A model generated the notes under the pieces. The model worked only from the letters and a program-made list of their open reading frames with translations, did no database searches and had not been told where the DNA came from. A DNA stretch of 64,000 nucleotides, from positions 124,001 through 188,000 of the forward strand of contig NZ_JABCRE010000003.1 of the NCBI RefSeq assembly GCF_012972675.1, in the 5' to 3' direction. A program made the translations under genes and the position numbers. Positions within the stretch are counted from its first letter, which is position 1; each line of letters opens with the position of its first letter. Source of the stretch: Pontixanthobacter rizhaonensis. GTDB lineage: Bacteria; Pseudomonadota; Alphaproteobacteria; Sphingomonadales; Sphingomonadaceae. This document shows positions 51,727 through 61,151 of the stretch, piece after piece.

Positions 51727-52851
51727 TTACTGGCCGCCGACCGCAGTGAAATCGAGATCGCGCGCGGTAAATACCCGGATAGGCTCACCCTGACGAACGC
51801 GGATGGTCGGGCCGATCTGGCTATCTTGCTGGGCTGCCGCCGCAGCCGCTTGGCCGCCGCCGCCCAGCACGACCGAGGCACCGCCTGTACCAATAGCGGA
51901 CAATCCGCCCACCACCGACAGCAGCAGCGCCGATCCAAATCGCTGGAAGAAGTTGCTGTTGACTTCGCCTTGCAGGCCGGTGGTTCCGTCAAAACCGACC
52001 GCCGGAGATTGCAAATTGACCGACGCACCATCTGGCCGGATAAGCCGGGTCCAAATCACGTAAGCGCGCTTTTGGCCGTTTTGCAGGCCTGATTGGTACT
52101 GGCCGATCAAGCGTGAACTGCGCGGCACCAGCACAGTTGTACCGTCAAAACTGCGGACATCTTGGCTCACCACAGCCCGCACGAACCCGGGAACATTGGT
52201 GTCGATAGCGGTTTCAAGGATTGCGGGGATCAGCGTCCCCTGTGTCACCGTGGTTTTCGGATTGACCATGGCTTGCGCTTGGGCGGGTGCACCGCCCACA
52301 CCGCCGACACGGCTGGCAAAATCATTGGACGTTCCCCCGCCGGGAACAGCCGCAGCCGGCTTGCCGTCAGACACCGCAACTGCGGGAACAGCGACTGTGC
52401 CCACGGGGGCACCGCTGGCATCGAACACGACCGTCGGGGTTGCATAGGGGTTTTGCACTGCGCCCACATTGCTGATCGGGGCCGCTGCCAAAATAGGCGC
52501 CGGTGCGGGGTCTGGACGCGGGGCAACAACCGGCTGCGCCACTGCAGCCTGCGTTGCCACCGGCGTGGGCGCGGCTGCTGGCTGGGCGATTTGCGGATTG
52601 CCGACACCTTCTGGCGGAGCAACACGGGCGGAATTCATACCCCACAAGGTCACTGCCCCAAGCCCTGCCACCAAAGCAACGCCGGCAACCATTCCCATCG
52701 CATCAGACTTACCCTTGCGCTGCGTTACAGCGGGAAAGGAATTGCGGCTGGCCAGGTCAATTACCTCTGCAGATGTAGCCTCTCGCGGGTCGACATCATT
52801 GGCGGCATCACCATTTTTGCCAGAGGATATACGGCTTGCAAGACGCATCAT
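51727..52851 (-). CDS. virB10: VirB10-type T4SS protein
   Basis: The 374-residue protein has a short cytoplasmic part, one helix near residues 54-72 (MGMVAGVALVAGLGAVTLWG), and a long Pro/Ala-rich periplasmic linker. The TrbI/VirB10 domain carries GTLIPAILETAIDTNVPGFV, VPRSSRLIGQYQSG and the final QGEPIRVFTARDLDF. It spans the envelope and links inner and outer complexes. It overlaps virB9 by four bases. Confidence 0.93.
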   Translation of the reverse strand: MMRLASRISSGKNGDAANDVDPREATSAEVIDLASRNSFPAVTQRKGKSDAMGMVAGVALVAGLGAVTLWGMNSARVAPPEGVGNPQIAQPAAAPTPVATQAAVAQPVVAPRPDPAPAPILAAAPISNVGAVQNPYATPTVVFDASGAPVGTVAVPAVAVSDGKPAAAVPGGGTSNDFASRVGGVGGAPAQAQAMVNPKTTVTQGTLIPAILETAIDTNVPGFVRAVVSQDVRSFDGTTVLVPRSSRLIGQYQSGLQNGQKRAYVIWTRLIRPDGASVNLQSPAVGFDGTTGLQGEVNSNFFQRFGSALLLSVVGGLSAIGTGGASVVLGGGGQAAAAAAQQDSQIGPTIRVRQGEPIRVFTARDLDFTAVGGQ

Positions 52852-53636
52852 TCGCTCTCCCTAATCGCCAATTGCGGGTCTGCTTTCGTGCGCACCGGGC
52901 CAACATTTTTGAGCGATGCTGTCTCTTTACCCGACCGCAAAATAAACTCCGACGGGACGCCTTCGACCACGATAGTGTCACCGCGCACAGTGAAGTTTAC
53001 CGGCCCTTCGGTTCCGCTTGCATCCTTGATCAAAATGGCCGGCACCGCAGTACCGTTTGCCCAACGCAAAAATGTCGCATTGCCATCATCATAGACCTGC
53101 GCAGGCAGCAGGTTTGTATCGCCGTCTGTCGCCCACTGAAAATTAAGCTGCGAAGGATCGACTACTGCATAAGGATCGGTCGCCGCAGCCAATTCGGTGG
53201 GGTTGGCGCGTTCTATTGCGACCATCTGTTCTTCCTGCCCTGCCGGTTCTTCCGGCTCCTCTGGATAGGTGAAGCGCAAGACATATAGCGGCTTCGCCCG
53301 TGGGCTGGCGATGAGATCAAACAGATAGGTATGCCTATCCGTAATAACCGTCATATTGGTGCGGGCGGTGGGGCTTAACGGTTTCACGAATAACAGATTG
53401 GCGCGTTTATTTGGCGTCACTTGCCATGCTTGGGAATCGCCAATGGCAACGTTTTCAATCCGTTCCGCTTCATCAAAAGCAATGGTGGCTTGCACTTTTG
53501 TCCGGCCTTCAATCCGCACCACTTCCGACGGATTATAAAGCCGTTCGACCAAGCGCGAATCCTGCGACCAGGCGGGCACGGATGCAGCAAACATGGGAAC
53601 AGCAATTAGCAGCGCAGAGAGAGTCGCGCGGATCAT
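52848..53636 (-). CDS. virB9: VirB9-type T4SS protein
   Basis: The 262-residue exported protein has a signal peptide ending near PAWSQ. The N-terminal domain reads LYNPSEVVRIEGRTKVQATI and NLLFVKPLSPTARTNMTVIT. After an acidic linker (YPEEPEEPAGQEEQ), the C-terminal domain follows with LLPAQVYDDGNATFLRW. It forms the outer-membrane core with VirB10. A VirB7 lipoprotein normally supports it, and none is found here. It overlaps virB6 by four bases. Confidence 0.92.
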   Translation of the reverse strand: MIRATLSALLIAVPMFAASVPAWSQDSRLVERLYNPSEVVRIEGRTKVQATIAFDEAERIENVAIGDSQAWQVTPNKRANLLFVKPLSPTARTNMTVITDRHTYLFDLIASPRAKPLYVLRFTYPEEPEEPAGQEEQMVAIERANPTELAAATDPYAVVDPSQLNFQWATDGDTNLLPAQVYDDGNATFLRWANGTAVPAILIKDASGTEGPVNFTVRGDTIVVEGVPSEFILRSGKETASLKNVGPVRTKADPQLAIRESE

Positions 53637-54826
53637 TTCAATTTCTCCGACCGTGTGGTGGCATTGCGGAACCGGTTTCCGATGCCGTGGGTGCGTGATG
53701 GCCCAGTGGTAAGCGGCTGCATCTGACTGATGCCTGACGATGTAGCTACAATTCTTGTGGTTCTGCGTGCAGAGGATTGGGGCGATGTGCCGGATGCATC
53801 ATTCGCCGCTGGCGCGGGCTGCAGGCCCGACACGTCAATCCGCCGGGGCGGGTTGGACATCCCCGCCGCTTGGGCCGTGGTCATTGGTGCAGATGGCGCA
53901 GAAGTGACGGGCGCGACAGTGTTAGAGGGGTGTTCGCTCCCCATCCCCGGCTCCGGCACCAAACCAAATACGCGCCACCCGCTCACGATCGTGGCGCTCA
54001 CTTTCAGAACCATGATCATCAAAGCGACATGAACCGCACCAATCAGGAAGAACGCCATTGCCGACCGGGGATCAATCTGGCCGGGCGTTTGCGTGAGAGA
54101 AGACAATATCGGCACCGCCAGTTCCAACATAACCCCGCCGCCAAGAACAGCGAATAAGGGCGTCAGCGCCAACATCACCAGCCCCTTCAACCATCCGGTG
54201 AACAAGCCGCGTGTGCCGTTAAACAGCGCCATGACAACAAAAATCGGCCCCAGCGCCACCAGCAACGCCAAAGCAATACGCGCGGTCACCAAAACGCCCA
54301 CAGTGCCGAGCAGGAACAACAACGCGCCAAGCCATAGGATACCCTGCGGGCTGAATGCGCTGATCTCTGCGCCTTGTCCGCCGCCTTGTGTGCCTGCTCC
54401 TTTGGAAGCCTCCTGCACGGCGAGGAACACAATATCCAGCTTGTCACCGAAAGTCGCTGTCGCAGACCCCTGGGTACCCGTCAGCAAACCTGCCAGATAG
54501 TCAGGGGCACCAACCGCGACATTCCAAACCACCGATTGGTATATCACCCAGCTGGTCGCGAATGTTGTCACCAGACCCAGGGTGATCATTTTCGGGATGA
54601 GTGATTTCACGCTGAGATTGGACCGGCCCAACAGCAGCGAAATCGCAAAAAATGCGATGAACAGCGTGAGAAGCGATGTCAGGACCGGCGCCATCGCCCC
54701 GCCCGGCGCGAATATCCGGCCAAAAGCAGCCGCGCTGACTTCTGACGCGGTACAATCGACCGCGCGCAATGCGGCGGCGACACCAGTACCAACCTCGTCC
54801 ATCAAGGCATCGCAATTGGCGCTCAT
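53633..54826 (-). CDS. virB6: VirB6/TrbL-type T4SS inner-membrane protein
   Basis: The 397-residue protein has at least five helices between residues 45 and 285, among them LLTLFIAFFAISLLLGRSNL and LALLVALGPIFVVMALFNGT with the conserved small-residue core. A polar Pro/Thr/Ser-rich C-terminus follows. VirB6 helps substrate passage across the inner membrane. It overlaps virB4 and virB9 by four bases each. No virB8 gene follows, unlike most VirB loci. Confidence 0.88.
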   Translation of the reverse strand: MSANCDALMDEVGTGVAAALRAVDCTASEVSAAAFGRIFAPGGAMAPVLTSLLTLFIAFFAISLLLGRSNLSVKSLIPKMITLGLVTTFATSWVIYQSVVWNVAVGAPDYLAGLLTGTQGSATATFGDKLDIVFLAVQEASKGAGTQGGGQGAEISAFSPQGILWLGALLFLLGTVGVLVTARIALALLVALGPIFVVMALFNGTRGLFTGWLKGLVMLALTPLFAVLGGGVMLELAVPILSSLTQTPGQIDPRSAMAFFLIGAVHVALMIMVLKVSATIVSGWRVFGLVPEPGMGSEHPSNTVAPVTSAPSAPMTTAQAAGMSNPPRRIDVSGLQPAPAANDASGTSPQSSARRTTRIVATSSGISQMQPLTTGPSRTHGIGNRFRNATTRSEKLK

Positions 54827-57285
54827 TCAGCGGCCTGCCAAACGGCGTAATCATGGCCGCCATCTTCCGCCCCGTCGGCGTTACCGGGCCAAGCCCGGCC
54901 AGTAAGCGGCGGATACCAGGCAGCAGGCTCATCACCCACAGATTCGCGCAGCATATCCAGCTTACGCACCGTGCCTTCGCGGCCTGACAGGATCGTCAAA
55001 ACCTCTGGCGCGTTGGACAGATCAAGCCGCACAACCACCGATGCATCCGGCTGGCGAACCAGGAAACACCGGCTATGCGCTGGCAAACTGCGGATCAGCG
55101 CCAACTCGTGCTGCGTGAGCCCGAAACCATCGCAATAATCCTCTGCCCGCGCCCGCGCATTGGGCATAAAGATCATCGTCGCTGTCTGTTCGACCAGCGC
55201 CGTCGATATTTTACTGTCGAGCGCATCGCGCGCCGATTGTGTCGCAAACCCGACCAGAGCATTGCGCTTCCGCAAGGTCTTGAGCCAGTCACGAATGCGG
55301 GCGGCGAAGACTTCATCGTCCAGCGCTTTCCACCCTTCGTCGATCAAGATCATAGTCGGCTCCCCATCAAGCCGCTGATCGATACGGTGGAACAGATACA
55401 TCATAGTCGGCGTGCGCAATTTCGGGTTTTCGAGCAGCGCTGTCATATCGAAGCCAAGCACACGATTATCGAGGTCGAGCAGGTCTTGCTGATTATCAAA
55501 CAACCAGCTGTGCTCACCGGCATCGCCTTCACCTATGTCGGCATCCGCACTGCCGATCCATGCTGCCAGCCGATCGGCCAGATCGCCCGGCTTCGGGCGG
55601 CGGGAACCAGACAGCAGTTCTTTGAAATGCCGCAAACGGCGCAGGCTGGGATCATTGGCGTATGTCGCATCGACGGCAGCACTAATGATCGAAAGTTCTT
55701 CAGGGCCATCGGCGCGCAGCAGCACGCCCAGCCAGTCGCGCAAGAATGCCCTGTTGGCGGGTGTGTCCGACAAGGCGAGCGGGTTAAATCCGGTGGGCTG
55801 GCCCGCTGTGATCCGGTCATACCGGCCGCCAATGCCGCGCACGAACAGCTCTGCCCCGCGATCCTTATCAAACAGGATGGTGCGCGGATTGAACTTTTGC
55901 GCCTGCGCCGCGAGGAAATTCATCACCACGGTTTTGCCGGAGCCGCTGGGACCAATGACCGAGAAATTGCCTAAATCACCATTGTGAAAATTAAAGAAAA
56001 ACGGCGTCGCGCTGGTCGTTTCCAGCAGCGTTACGGCCTCCCCCCAGTGATTGTCTTGCGCCTGCCCCAAGGCAAACCCGTGCAGTGATCCAAAGCTGGC
56101 CATATTGGCGCTGGAAATCATCGACCGGCGGACAATATAGGTTTCATTGCCGGGGAATTGCCCCCAAAATGCCGGTTCCAGATTGGTGTCTTCGCGCACC
56201 GCAATCGCGCCAGTATCGGCCAAAGCAGCAGCAACGGCAGCGCTGGCATCATCCAGCCGCGCCAGATCGCTTTCGCGCACCAGTACGCTCAAATGATGGT
56301 CACCAAAACCAACCGCGCCGTTACCCAGTGCATCGCGCGCCGCCATCATATCGGCGCGCTCTGCGGCGGCTTCCTCATCCGCTGATCGCAGCCGCCGGAT
56401 CGACAGGTCCATCCGTTCACGCGCGGTCTGGCGTTCGCTTGGCGCATAGCTTTCGCATACCACCATTTCATGCGGCAAACGCAGCAGCCCGTCGAGCAAT
56501 CCCGGCGATGTCGCATCGGGATAATCTTTCAGACTGAGAATGGCGCTAAACTCAGGTTCCCCCGCCCCGCGCAGCTCCATCGCATCCAGCCCGAAACTGA
56601 CCCGCCGATAGGGCAACATATGCCCGATATCGACATCATCATCAGGTTGGCGGACAGGACGCATTTCGCCATTGTATAGTGCGCTTAACAGTTCCAGAAT
56701 TTCGTTATTGGTGCCGCCGCTGGCCCCTTCATATTCCCCAAGCAGAGCAGCATTATAGGACGAGAGTGATGCGATCAGACCGGTCGCCGCGGCTTTCAAT
56801 GCGCGGACATCTTTGGGATCAGCCTCTACTGCGGATTTGCCCTGCCGGTTCCACAATTTGGCCAACCGCTCGGCCAGCCCCGCTTTGCCGCGCGCGGGGC
56901 GCCGGATCAGCGTGATAAACTGATCATTGATGAATAGCTGCCCGTCACCCAGCCGTTCTTTCCAGCGCCGGTCAATATGGGCTGCCAGCGGGTCATCAAA
57001 CTCTGCATCCAATTCCACTTCGACCCTGCGGCGGATGACATGGTGATACATCACAAAACGCGCATCCAAAGTGGAACGCAGCATCACTTCGCGTGTGGCA
57101 GTATGCGCATTCAGCGCATCGCTATCTTCAGTCTCGAACAGCAGGCCGGGCACTTGGATGGCGGTCATCACCGATCCATCGCGCAGCATCATTGTGCTGG
57201 GATCAATCAAACGTGCGAAAGGCAAACGGTCACCCGCTTGGGCTTCCTTCGCGCTCCACGATGCAGCTCCGATCCAATTCGTCAT
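54823..57285 (-). CDS. virB4: VirB4-type secretion ATPase
   Basis: The 820-residue protein has the CagE/VirB4 N-terminal region (MVVCESYAPSERQTARERMD) and the ATPase domain. The domain has Walker A FSVIGPSGSGKTVVMNFLAA, then LFDKDRGAELFVRGIGGRYD, Walker B PTMILIDEGWKAL and GFATQSARDALDS. It is the largest and most conserved T4SS part. It lies 51 bases after virB3. Confidence 0.95.
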   Translation of the reverse strand: MTNWIGAASWSAKEAQAGDRLPFARLIDPSTMMLRDGSVMTAIQVPGLLFETEDSDALNAHTATREVMLRSTLDARFVMYHHVIRRRVEVELDAEFDDPLAAHIDRRWKERLGDGQLFINDQFITLIRRPARGKAGLAERLAKLWNRQGKSAVEADPKDVRALKAAATGLIASLSSYNAALLGEYEGASGGTNNEILELLSALYNGEMRPVRQPDDDVDIGHMLPYRRVSFGLDAMELRGAGEPEFSAILSLKDYPDATSPGLLDGLLRLPHEMVVCESYAPSERQTARERMDLSIRRLRSADEEAAAERADMMAARDALGNGAVGFGDHHLSVLVRESDLARLDDASAAVAAALADTGAIAVREDTNLEPAFWGQFPGNETYIVRRSMISSANMASFGSLHGFALGQAQDNHWGEAVTLLETTSATPFFFNFHNGDLGNFSVIGPSGSGKTVVMNFLAAQAQKFNPRTILFDKDRGAELFVRGIGGRYDRITAGQPTGFNPLALSDTPANRAFLRDWLGVLLRADGPEELSIISAAVDATYANDPSLRRLRHFKELLSGSRRPKPGDLADRLAAWIGSADADIGEGDAGEHSWLFDNQQDLLDLDNRVLGFDMTALLENPKLRTPTMMYLFHRIDQRLDGEPTMILIDEGWKALDDEVFAARIRDWLKTLRKRNALVGFATQSARDALDSKISTALVEQTATMIFMPNARARAEDYCDGFGLTQHELALIRSLPAHSRCFLVRQPDASVVVRLDLSNAPEVLTILSGREGTVRKLDMLRESVGDEPAAWYPPLTGRAWPGNADGAEDGGHDYAVWQAAE

Positions 57286-57336
57286 ACGGTCAAGCCTTTT
57301 TGTGCAGGCCCTATGGTGCGGGACGTAGTGAATAAC

Positions 57337-57621
57337 CTAGGGCGCATAGCTGTTACACCCCCATCGTTTCCAGTTCTTGACCCGCGAGCATTTGCTGACT
57401 TTGGTGATCCAAAGGTCAAAAATGCGCGGCTCCCGCAAGCACGCGAAATAACCGATAATGTGCATCACGATCGGTACCGGAATAATCCAAAAGCTCTTCA
57501 AAATCAGGAACGCCTCTGCCGTGACCAGCATATTCAGGATGAAGAAATTCATCGTGACACCGGCAAACATTTGCGGGCGGGTCAATGCGCGGTGGACAGG
57601 ATGGCGAACAAGCTCGGTCAT
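57337..57621 (-). CDS. virB3: VirB3-type T4SS protein
   Basis: From the ATG at 57621 the product is 94 residues with two adjacent helices: VTMNFFILNMLVTAEAFLIL and FWIIPVPIVMHIIGYFACLR. It has the VirB3 start VRHPVHRALTRPQMFAG and the REPRIFDLW segment. It works with VirB4 in the inner membrane. A longer in-frame start lies inside virB2. Confidence 0.88.
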   Translation of the reverse strand: MTELVRHPVHRALTRPQMFAGVTMNFFILNMLVTAEAFLILKSFWIIPVPIVMHIIGYFACLREPRIFDLWITKVSKCSRVKNWKRWGCNSYAP

Positions 57622-57622
57622 A

Positions 57623-57937
57623 TCAGCCAGCAGCCGCCTGAATACCGGCCACAATCGTGCTGGCGCCAAACAGAATGAACAGGCCAATCACAACAGTTGC
57701 GCCGAAACGCCAGTTCATCCGCCCGGTCAGCATCATAAAACCAACCGCGGCCACCGCCATCACCGCAATTGCCGTGGCGACATTGCCCAGCAGAGTCCCT
57801 TGCAACCACAGCAAGCCTGCGGTGATCGGGCTGGACCCTTGCGGATCGGTTGTTTGCTGCGCCAAGGCCGCGCTGGGCCAAAGCGTCAGGGTAGAAAGAG
57901 CGGCCAACAGGGCCGACAGGCGGGTAAACAAACGCAT
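57623..57937 (-). CDS. virB2: VirB2/TrbC-type pilin subunit
   Basis: The 104-residue protein has a long signal peptide ending ALAQQ. Two hydrophobic helices follow (LLGNVATAIAVMAVAAVGFM; FGATVVIGLFILFGASTIVA), joined by a short basic loop (LTGRMNWR). This is the VirB2/TrbC pilin layout. It starts directly after the virB1 stop and precedes virB3 by one base. Confidence 0.88.
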   Translation of the reverse strand: MRLFTRLSALLAALSTLTLWPSAALAQQTTDPQGSSPITAGLLWLQGTLLGNVATAIAVMAVAAVGFMMLTGRMNWRFGATVVIGLFILFGASTIVAGIQAAAG

Positions 57938-58633
57938 TTATTGAGTGCTCCGAGCGAGGTTGGATCGTGAGTGGTTGGAAAGGCGGCCCATAATGGCAGC
58001 GACATATTTTTTGGTTTCACGAATATTCGGGATACCGCCAGCGCGTATCACGCGGCCGGGGCCAGCATTATAGGCAGCGAGCGCCTTTTCCAGATTGCCG
58101 TCAAAACGGTCGAGCTGTTGGCGCAAATACCGCGCGCCACCTTCCAAATTGGCGAATGGATCGTCAGGATCAACGCCCAGTTCCTTTGCAGTTCCCGGCA
58201 TCAATTGCGCCAATCCCCGCGCGCCAGCAGGTGAAATCGCATTGGCCCGCCACCGGCTTTCTTGCCAGACAAGCGCCTCTATCAATGCAGGGCTTAGGTC
58301 AAACCGCGCGGCCAGTTCATGCACTTTGGCCAAATATTGTTCCGGGATAAGCCCGGTGAGCAGCGCCGCATCCGCAACCGCTTCAGGGGGAACGAAGAAA
58401 CTGGCTGACAATTCTGTTGCCGGTGCCAGGGTCGATGTTGGGCCCGATGTTGGACCGGCATATTGGACAACCGGCGGCAATGCAGTGCCACCAGCGATCC
58501 ATTGCGCGCCGTCAGCCCCGATTTCCAGTACATCGGCCCGGGCGTGCGCAGACATCATGGTCATGCCCGGTACGGCAATGCCAAATGTCAAAAGCGCGCA
58601 GCCCGCCAATCTGAGAATCATCATTCTCTCCAT
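57938..58633 (-). CDS. virB1: VirB1-like lytic transglycosylase
   Basis: From the ATG at 58633 the product is 231 residues. A signal peptide is followed by a Pro/Thr/Ser spacer and the SLT domain: LIEALVWQESRWRANAISPA with catalytic glutamate, GARGLAQLMPGTAKELGVDP and ALAAYNAGPGRV. It opens peptidoglycan for T4SS assembly. Starts at 58657 and 58624 are alternatives. It is the first gene of the locus. Confidence 0.9.
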   Translation of the reverse strand: MERMMILRLAGCALLTFGIAVPGMTMMSAHARADVLEIGADGAQWIAGGTALPPVVQYAGPTSGPTSTLAPATELSASFFVPPEAVADAALLTGLIPEQYLAKVHELAARFDLSPALIEALVWQESRWRANAISPAGARGLAQLMPGTAKELGVDPDDPFANLEGGARYLRQQLDRFDGNLEKALAAYNAGPGRVIRAGGIPNIRETKKYVAAIMGRLSNHSRSNLARSTQ

Positions 58634-58791
58634 TCGCCCCCATTGCGCACCGTACATGACAGCGCGGTGACAGCAAGGTTGCCATTTTCAGCAGCAAATG
58701 TTGCGAAACTATGGAGATGGGCAGAATAATGATGGAGTCACCCGGCAAAAAATCCGGACTCGATCCAATGATTGCCAGTGATTGCCCGTAA

Positions 58792-59157
58792 TTAGCGCGC
58801 GGCGACGCGGCCCGTCACGGCGAATTCGCCCCTATCAATCATCCCGATAACTTTCATCGCCAACCGCCGCGAATCGACCCAATCACCATCCGCTGTCTCC
58901 AAACGGTAGCGTGTTTCCGAGCGGGCGGCAGCATTGAGCAATTCCAAAGCAGCGGTCGTTTCACCAGAACGCGCCAATGCGACGCCGATGCTGATAAGCT
59001 GTGCGGGATCATCCTGAGCAATAGCTGTACGGATATCGGCGCGCTGGACCGCAGCCGCATTCAAGACTGTCGCAGGCTCACCAATCCGGACGGGCTGCGC
59101 CGACGGTTGGCTTAATAGAGCCAATGATAATGCGGTTAGCGCGGTTCCAAGGGCCAT
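58792..59157 (-). CDS. Exported protein of unknown function
   Basis: The 121-residue protein has a signal peptide (MALGTALTALSLALLSQPSA). A helical mature part follows, with LISIGVALARSGETTAALEL, which may form a short TPR-like pair of helices, and RYRLETADGDWVDSRRLAMK. I do not recognise a family. A GGAGAAGAG site precedes the ATG. It is divergent from the lipoprotein gene across the region with candidate Pho boxes, so either gene could be controlled by them. Confidence 0.6.
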   Translation of the reverse strand: MALGTALTALSLALLSQPSAQPVRIGEPATVLNAAAVQRADIRTAIAQDDPAQLISIGVALARSGETTAALELLNAAARSETRYRLETADGDWVDSRRLAMKVIGMIDRGEFAVTGRVAAR

Positions 59158-59230
59158 TTTCTCTTCTCCTCAATCCTTTTCGAATGGGAAAATGTGCCCT
59201 GCTGCGCAGAACTGCAACAAAAATGAAACA

Positions 59231-59248
59231 TTGTCACTGAACTGTAAT
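59231..59248 (+). promoter_or_regulatory. Candidate Pho box A
   Basis: TTGTCAC-TGAA-CTGTAAT has two seven-base half-sites at 11-base spacing, as required for PhoB. The halves match CTGTCAT at five and six positions. It lies in the 301-base gap between two divergent genes; apart from boxes A-C I see no other gene or RNA in this gap. Confidence 0.45.
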
Positions 59249-59317
59249 ATTTAGAACTCGGCCCCACGCTGTTTTGCAAATTGGCAAGGCTTAGAAACGC
59301 CTAATCCCCCGTCATAT

Positions 59318-59335
59318 TTGTCGTAGTCCTGTCAT
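59318..59335 (+). promoter_or_regulatory. Candidate Pho box B
   Basis: TTGTCGT-AGTC-CTGTCAT has two half-sites at 11-base spacing; the second is a perfect CTGTCAT. It lies about 125 bases upstream of the lipoprotein gene start. Confidence 0.5.
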
Positions 59336-59345
59336 TCTTCGGACA

Positions 59346-59363
59346 CTGTCATCTATCTGAAAT
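59346..59363 (+). promoter_or_regulatory. Candidate Pho box C
   Basis: CTGTCAT-CTAT-CTGAAAT has a perfect first half-site and a second that keeps CTG and the final AT, at 11-base spacing. It is the box nearest the lipoprotein gene (start 59459). A PhoB-like gene lies at the right edge of the window. Confidence 0.5.
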
Positions 59364-59458
59364 GTTGCACAAAAAGTGAAACTGACACCCCCTAGCTGAC
59401 GATTCGCGAGCTGAAATTCGCTTCATCTGATTCTCAGTTTTTAGAGGGGACCACTCCC

Positions 59459-61036
59459 GTGAAGAACGTATCCCGTACCATCGTCTTAGGCTGCGGCCTG
59501 ATTATTCTTGCCGGTTGTGGCGCTGACGACATCGCCTCTCCGGGCACCGGCGGCAACATCACCATCAATAACCCCCCGGCCACACCTCCACCACCGCCAC
59601 CTCCGCCGCCGCCGCTGGTTACCCCCGCTGGAGGGTGCCCAACCATTTCCAACAATACTGGCGGTTTGATTGATGAAGGCACAATCACTGGCGATACCGG
59701 CGAATACCGCGTTTGCACGATGCCGGCGCGTTTCACGTCCTCGTCCACCCTGCCCTACATTGCAGGCGTTCTATACCGGATGAACGGGCGCGTTGATGTC
59801 GGCAGCGATGGCGGCCCGACACCGGACAATACAGACGGTCTGGACGACACCAATGTCGAACTTACGATTGACCCGGGCGTGATTGTCTATGCCAGCGGCT
59901 CATCCTTTCTGATGGTCAACCGTGGCAACACGATCCAAGCAAACGGTACGGCCACCCGCCCGATCATCTTCACCAGCCGCGACAATGTAATCGGCGGCTC
60001 CTTCATCAGCGATGATTCTTCGGGCCAATGGGGCGGCGTTGTGCTGGGCGGGCGGGCACCGGTTACAGACTGCATCGCACCTGGTGCAACACCGGGCACA
60101 ATCGCGTGTGAACGGCAGGTCGAAGGCGCTGCTGCACCAGCCGTATTTGGCGGTGCGACCGCCAATGACTCCTCTGGTTCCATGAGCTTTGTGCAGATCC
60201 GCTATTCCGGCTTCGTCCTGTCCGGCGATAACGAGCTGCAATCGCTGACCACCGGCGGCACCGGCACGGGCACGAATTTTGAAAACATCATGAGCTATAA
60301 CAGCTCTGACGATGGCGTTGAGTTCTTCGGCGGCTTTGTAAATATGAAAGGCTTGGTCGTTGTCGGGGCAGAGGATGACTCGATCGACACAGACACGGGC
60401 GTCAAAACCAATCTGCAATATGTAGTCGCGGTACAACGCCAGGAAGTTGGCGATACGATCATTGAGGCGGATTCCAACAATGGACTGCAAGATCAAACGC
60501 CGCGCCAAAACACGCAAATTTCCAACGCAACATTCATCCAGCGCAAAACAGATGACCAAGTCGTCCGTATTCGCGGGGGTACCGATTATGCGCTGGTCAA
60601 CACAGTGATCGTGGACAATTCAACCAACGGCACAGCGTGCTTGCGGATCGATCTGCCCGAAACCCTGCGCGCAGCCGATGCAAGCTTGGATGATGTTGGC
60701 CCGCCAAGATTTGAATCGCTGGTACTCGATTGCGCTACGGACTTCCGCGACGGCAGTAGCGGCACAACCGCTGCCCAAGTCCAGGCTGAATTCGATGCCG
60801 GTTCCAACAACAACGCATCCTTCACCAACACCCTTACGATGACATACATCAACGGGGCGAATGAAGACGCCGTAGTTGCTTTCGATCCGACATCCCTGTC
60901 CAGCTTCTTTGAGAACGCTGGCTTCATCGGCGCAGCACGCGCTGGTGACACACGGTTTGAAGGGTGGACCTGCGATTCTGCGGCGATCACGTTCGGCAAC
61001 AATGTCGGCGCCTGCACATCGCTGCCGGTCTACTAA
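59459..61036 (+). CDS. Large lipoprotein with beta-helix-like repeats, upstream of a TonB receptor
   Basis: The 525-residue protein starts at a GTG behind AGAGGGGA. The leader VLGCGLIILAGCGADD carries a lipobox (LAGC). A spacer with a run of ten prolines comes next (residues about 43-52). The rest is rich in Asn, Asp, Thr and Gly with repeated strands (PIIFTSRDNVIGGSFISDD, QWGGVVLGGRAP, MSYNSSDDGVEFFGGFVNMK), suggestive of a right-handed beta helix on the cell surface. Paired cysteines occur. I do not assign an activity. A hairpin with T-run follows, then the TonB-dependent receptor. Confidence 0.72.
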   Translation: MKNVSRTIVLGCGLIILAGCGADDIASPGTGGNITINNPPATPPPPPPPPPPLVTPAGGCPTISNNTGGLIDEGTITGDTGEYRVCTMPARFTSSSTLPYIAGVLYRMNGRVDVGSDGGPTPDNTDGLDDTNVELTIDPGVIVYASGSSFLMVNRGNTIQANGTATRPIIFTSRDNVIGGSFISDDSSGQWGGVVLGGRAPVTDCIAPGATPGTIACERQVEGAAAPAVFGGATANDSSGSMSFVQIRYSGFVLSGDNELQSLTTGGTGTGTNFENIMSYNSSDDGVEFFGGFVNMKGLVVVGAEDDSIDTDTGVKTNLQYVVAVQRQEVGDTIIEADSNNGLQDQTPRQNTQISNATFIQRKTDDQVVRIRGGTDYALVNTVIVDNSTNGTACLRIDLPETLRAADASLDDVGPPRFESLVLDCATDFRDGSSGTTAAQVQAEFDAGSNNNASFTNTLTMTYINGANEDAVVAFDPTSLSSFFENAGFIGAARAGDTRFEGWTCDSAAITFGNNVGACTSLPVY

Positions 61037-61049
61037 GCCACCACGATTG

Positions 61050-61086
61050 AGAGAGGCGCTTGCAGGTCTGCGGGTGCCTCTCTTTT
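61050..61086 (+). terminator. Stem-loop terminator between lipoprotein and TonB receptor
   Basis: AGAGAGGC and GCCTCTCT form a perfect eight-base stem around an 18-base loop and are followed by TTT. It may reduce transcription into the receptor gene, 66 bases further on. Confidence 0.65.
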
Positions 61087-61151
61087 CACATTTGCGGGCC
61101 CACGGCCTGGTTCAACACTTCGACCTTTATTAAGCGAAGGGGTCTTCGAAA

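Noticed and set aside
59329-59352. Two perfect CTGTCAT motifs read as one Pho box.
   Set aside because: Their starts are 17 bases apart, not 11. Each instead pairs with a weaker half-site at 11 bases, as listed in boxes B and C.
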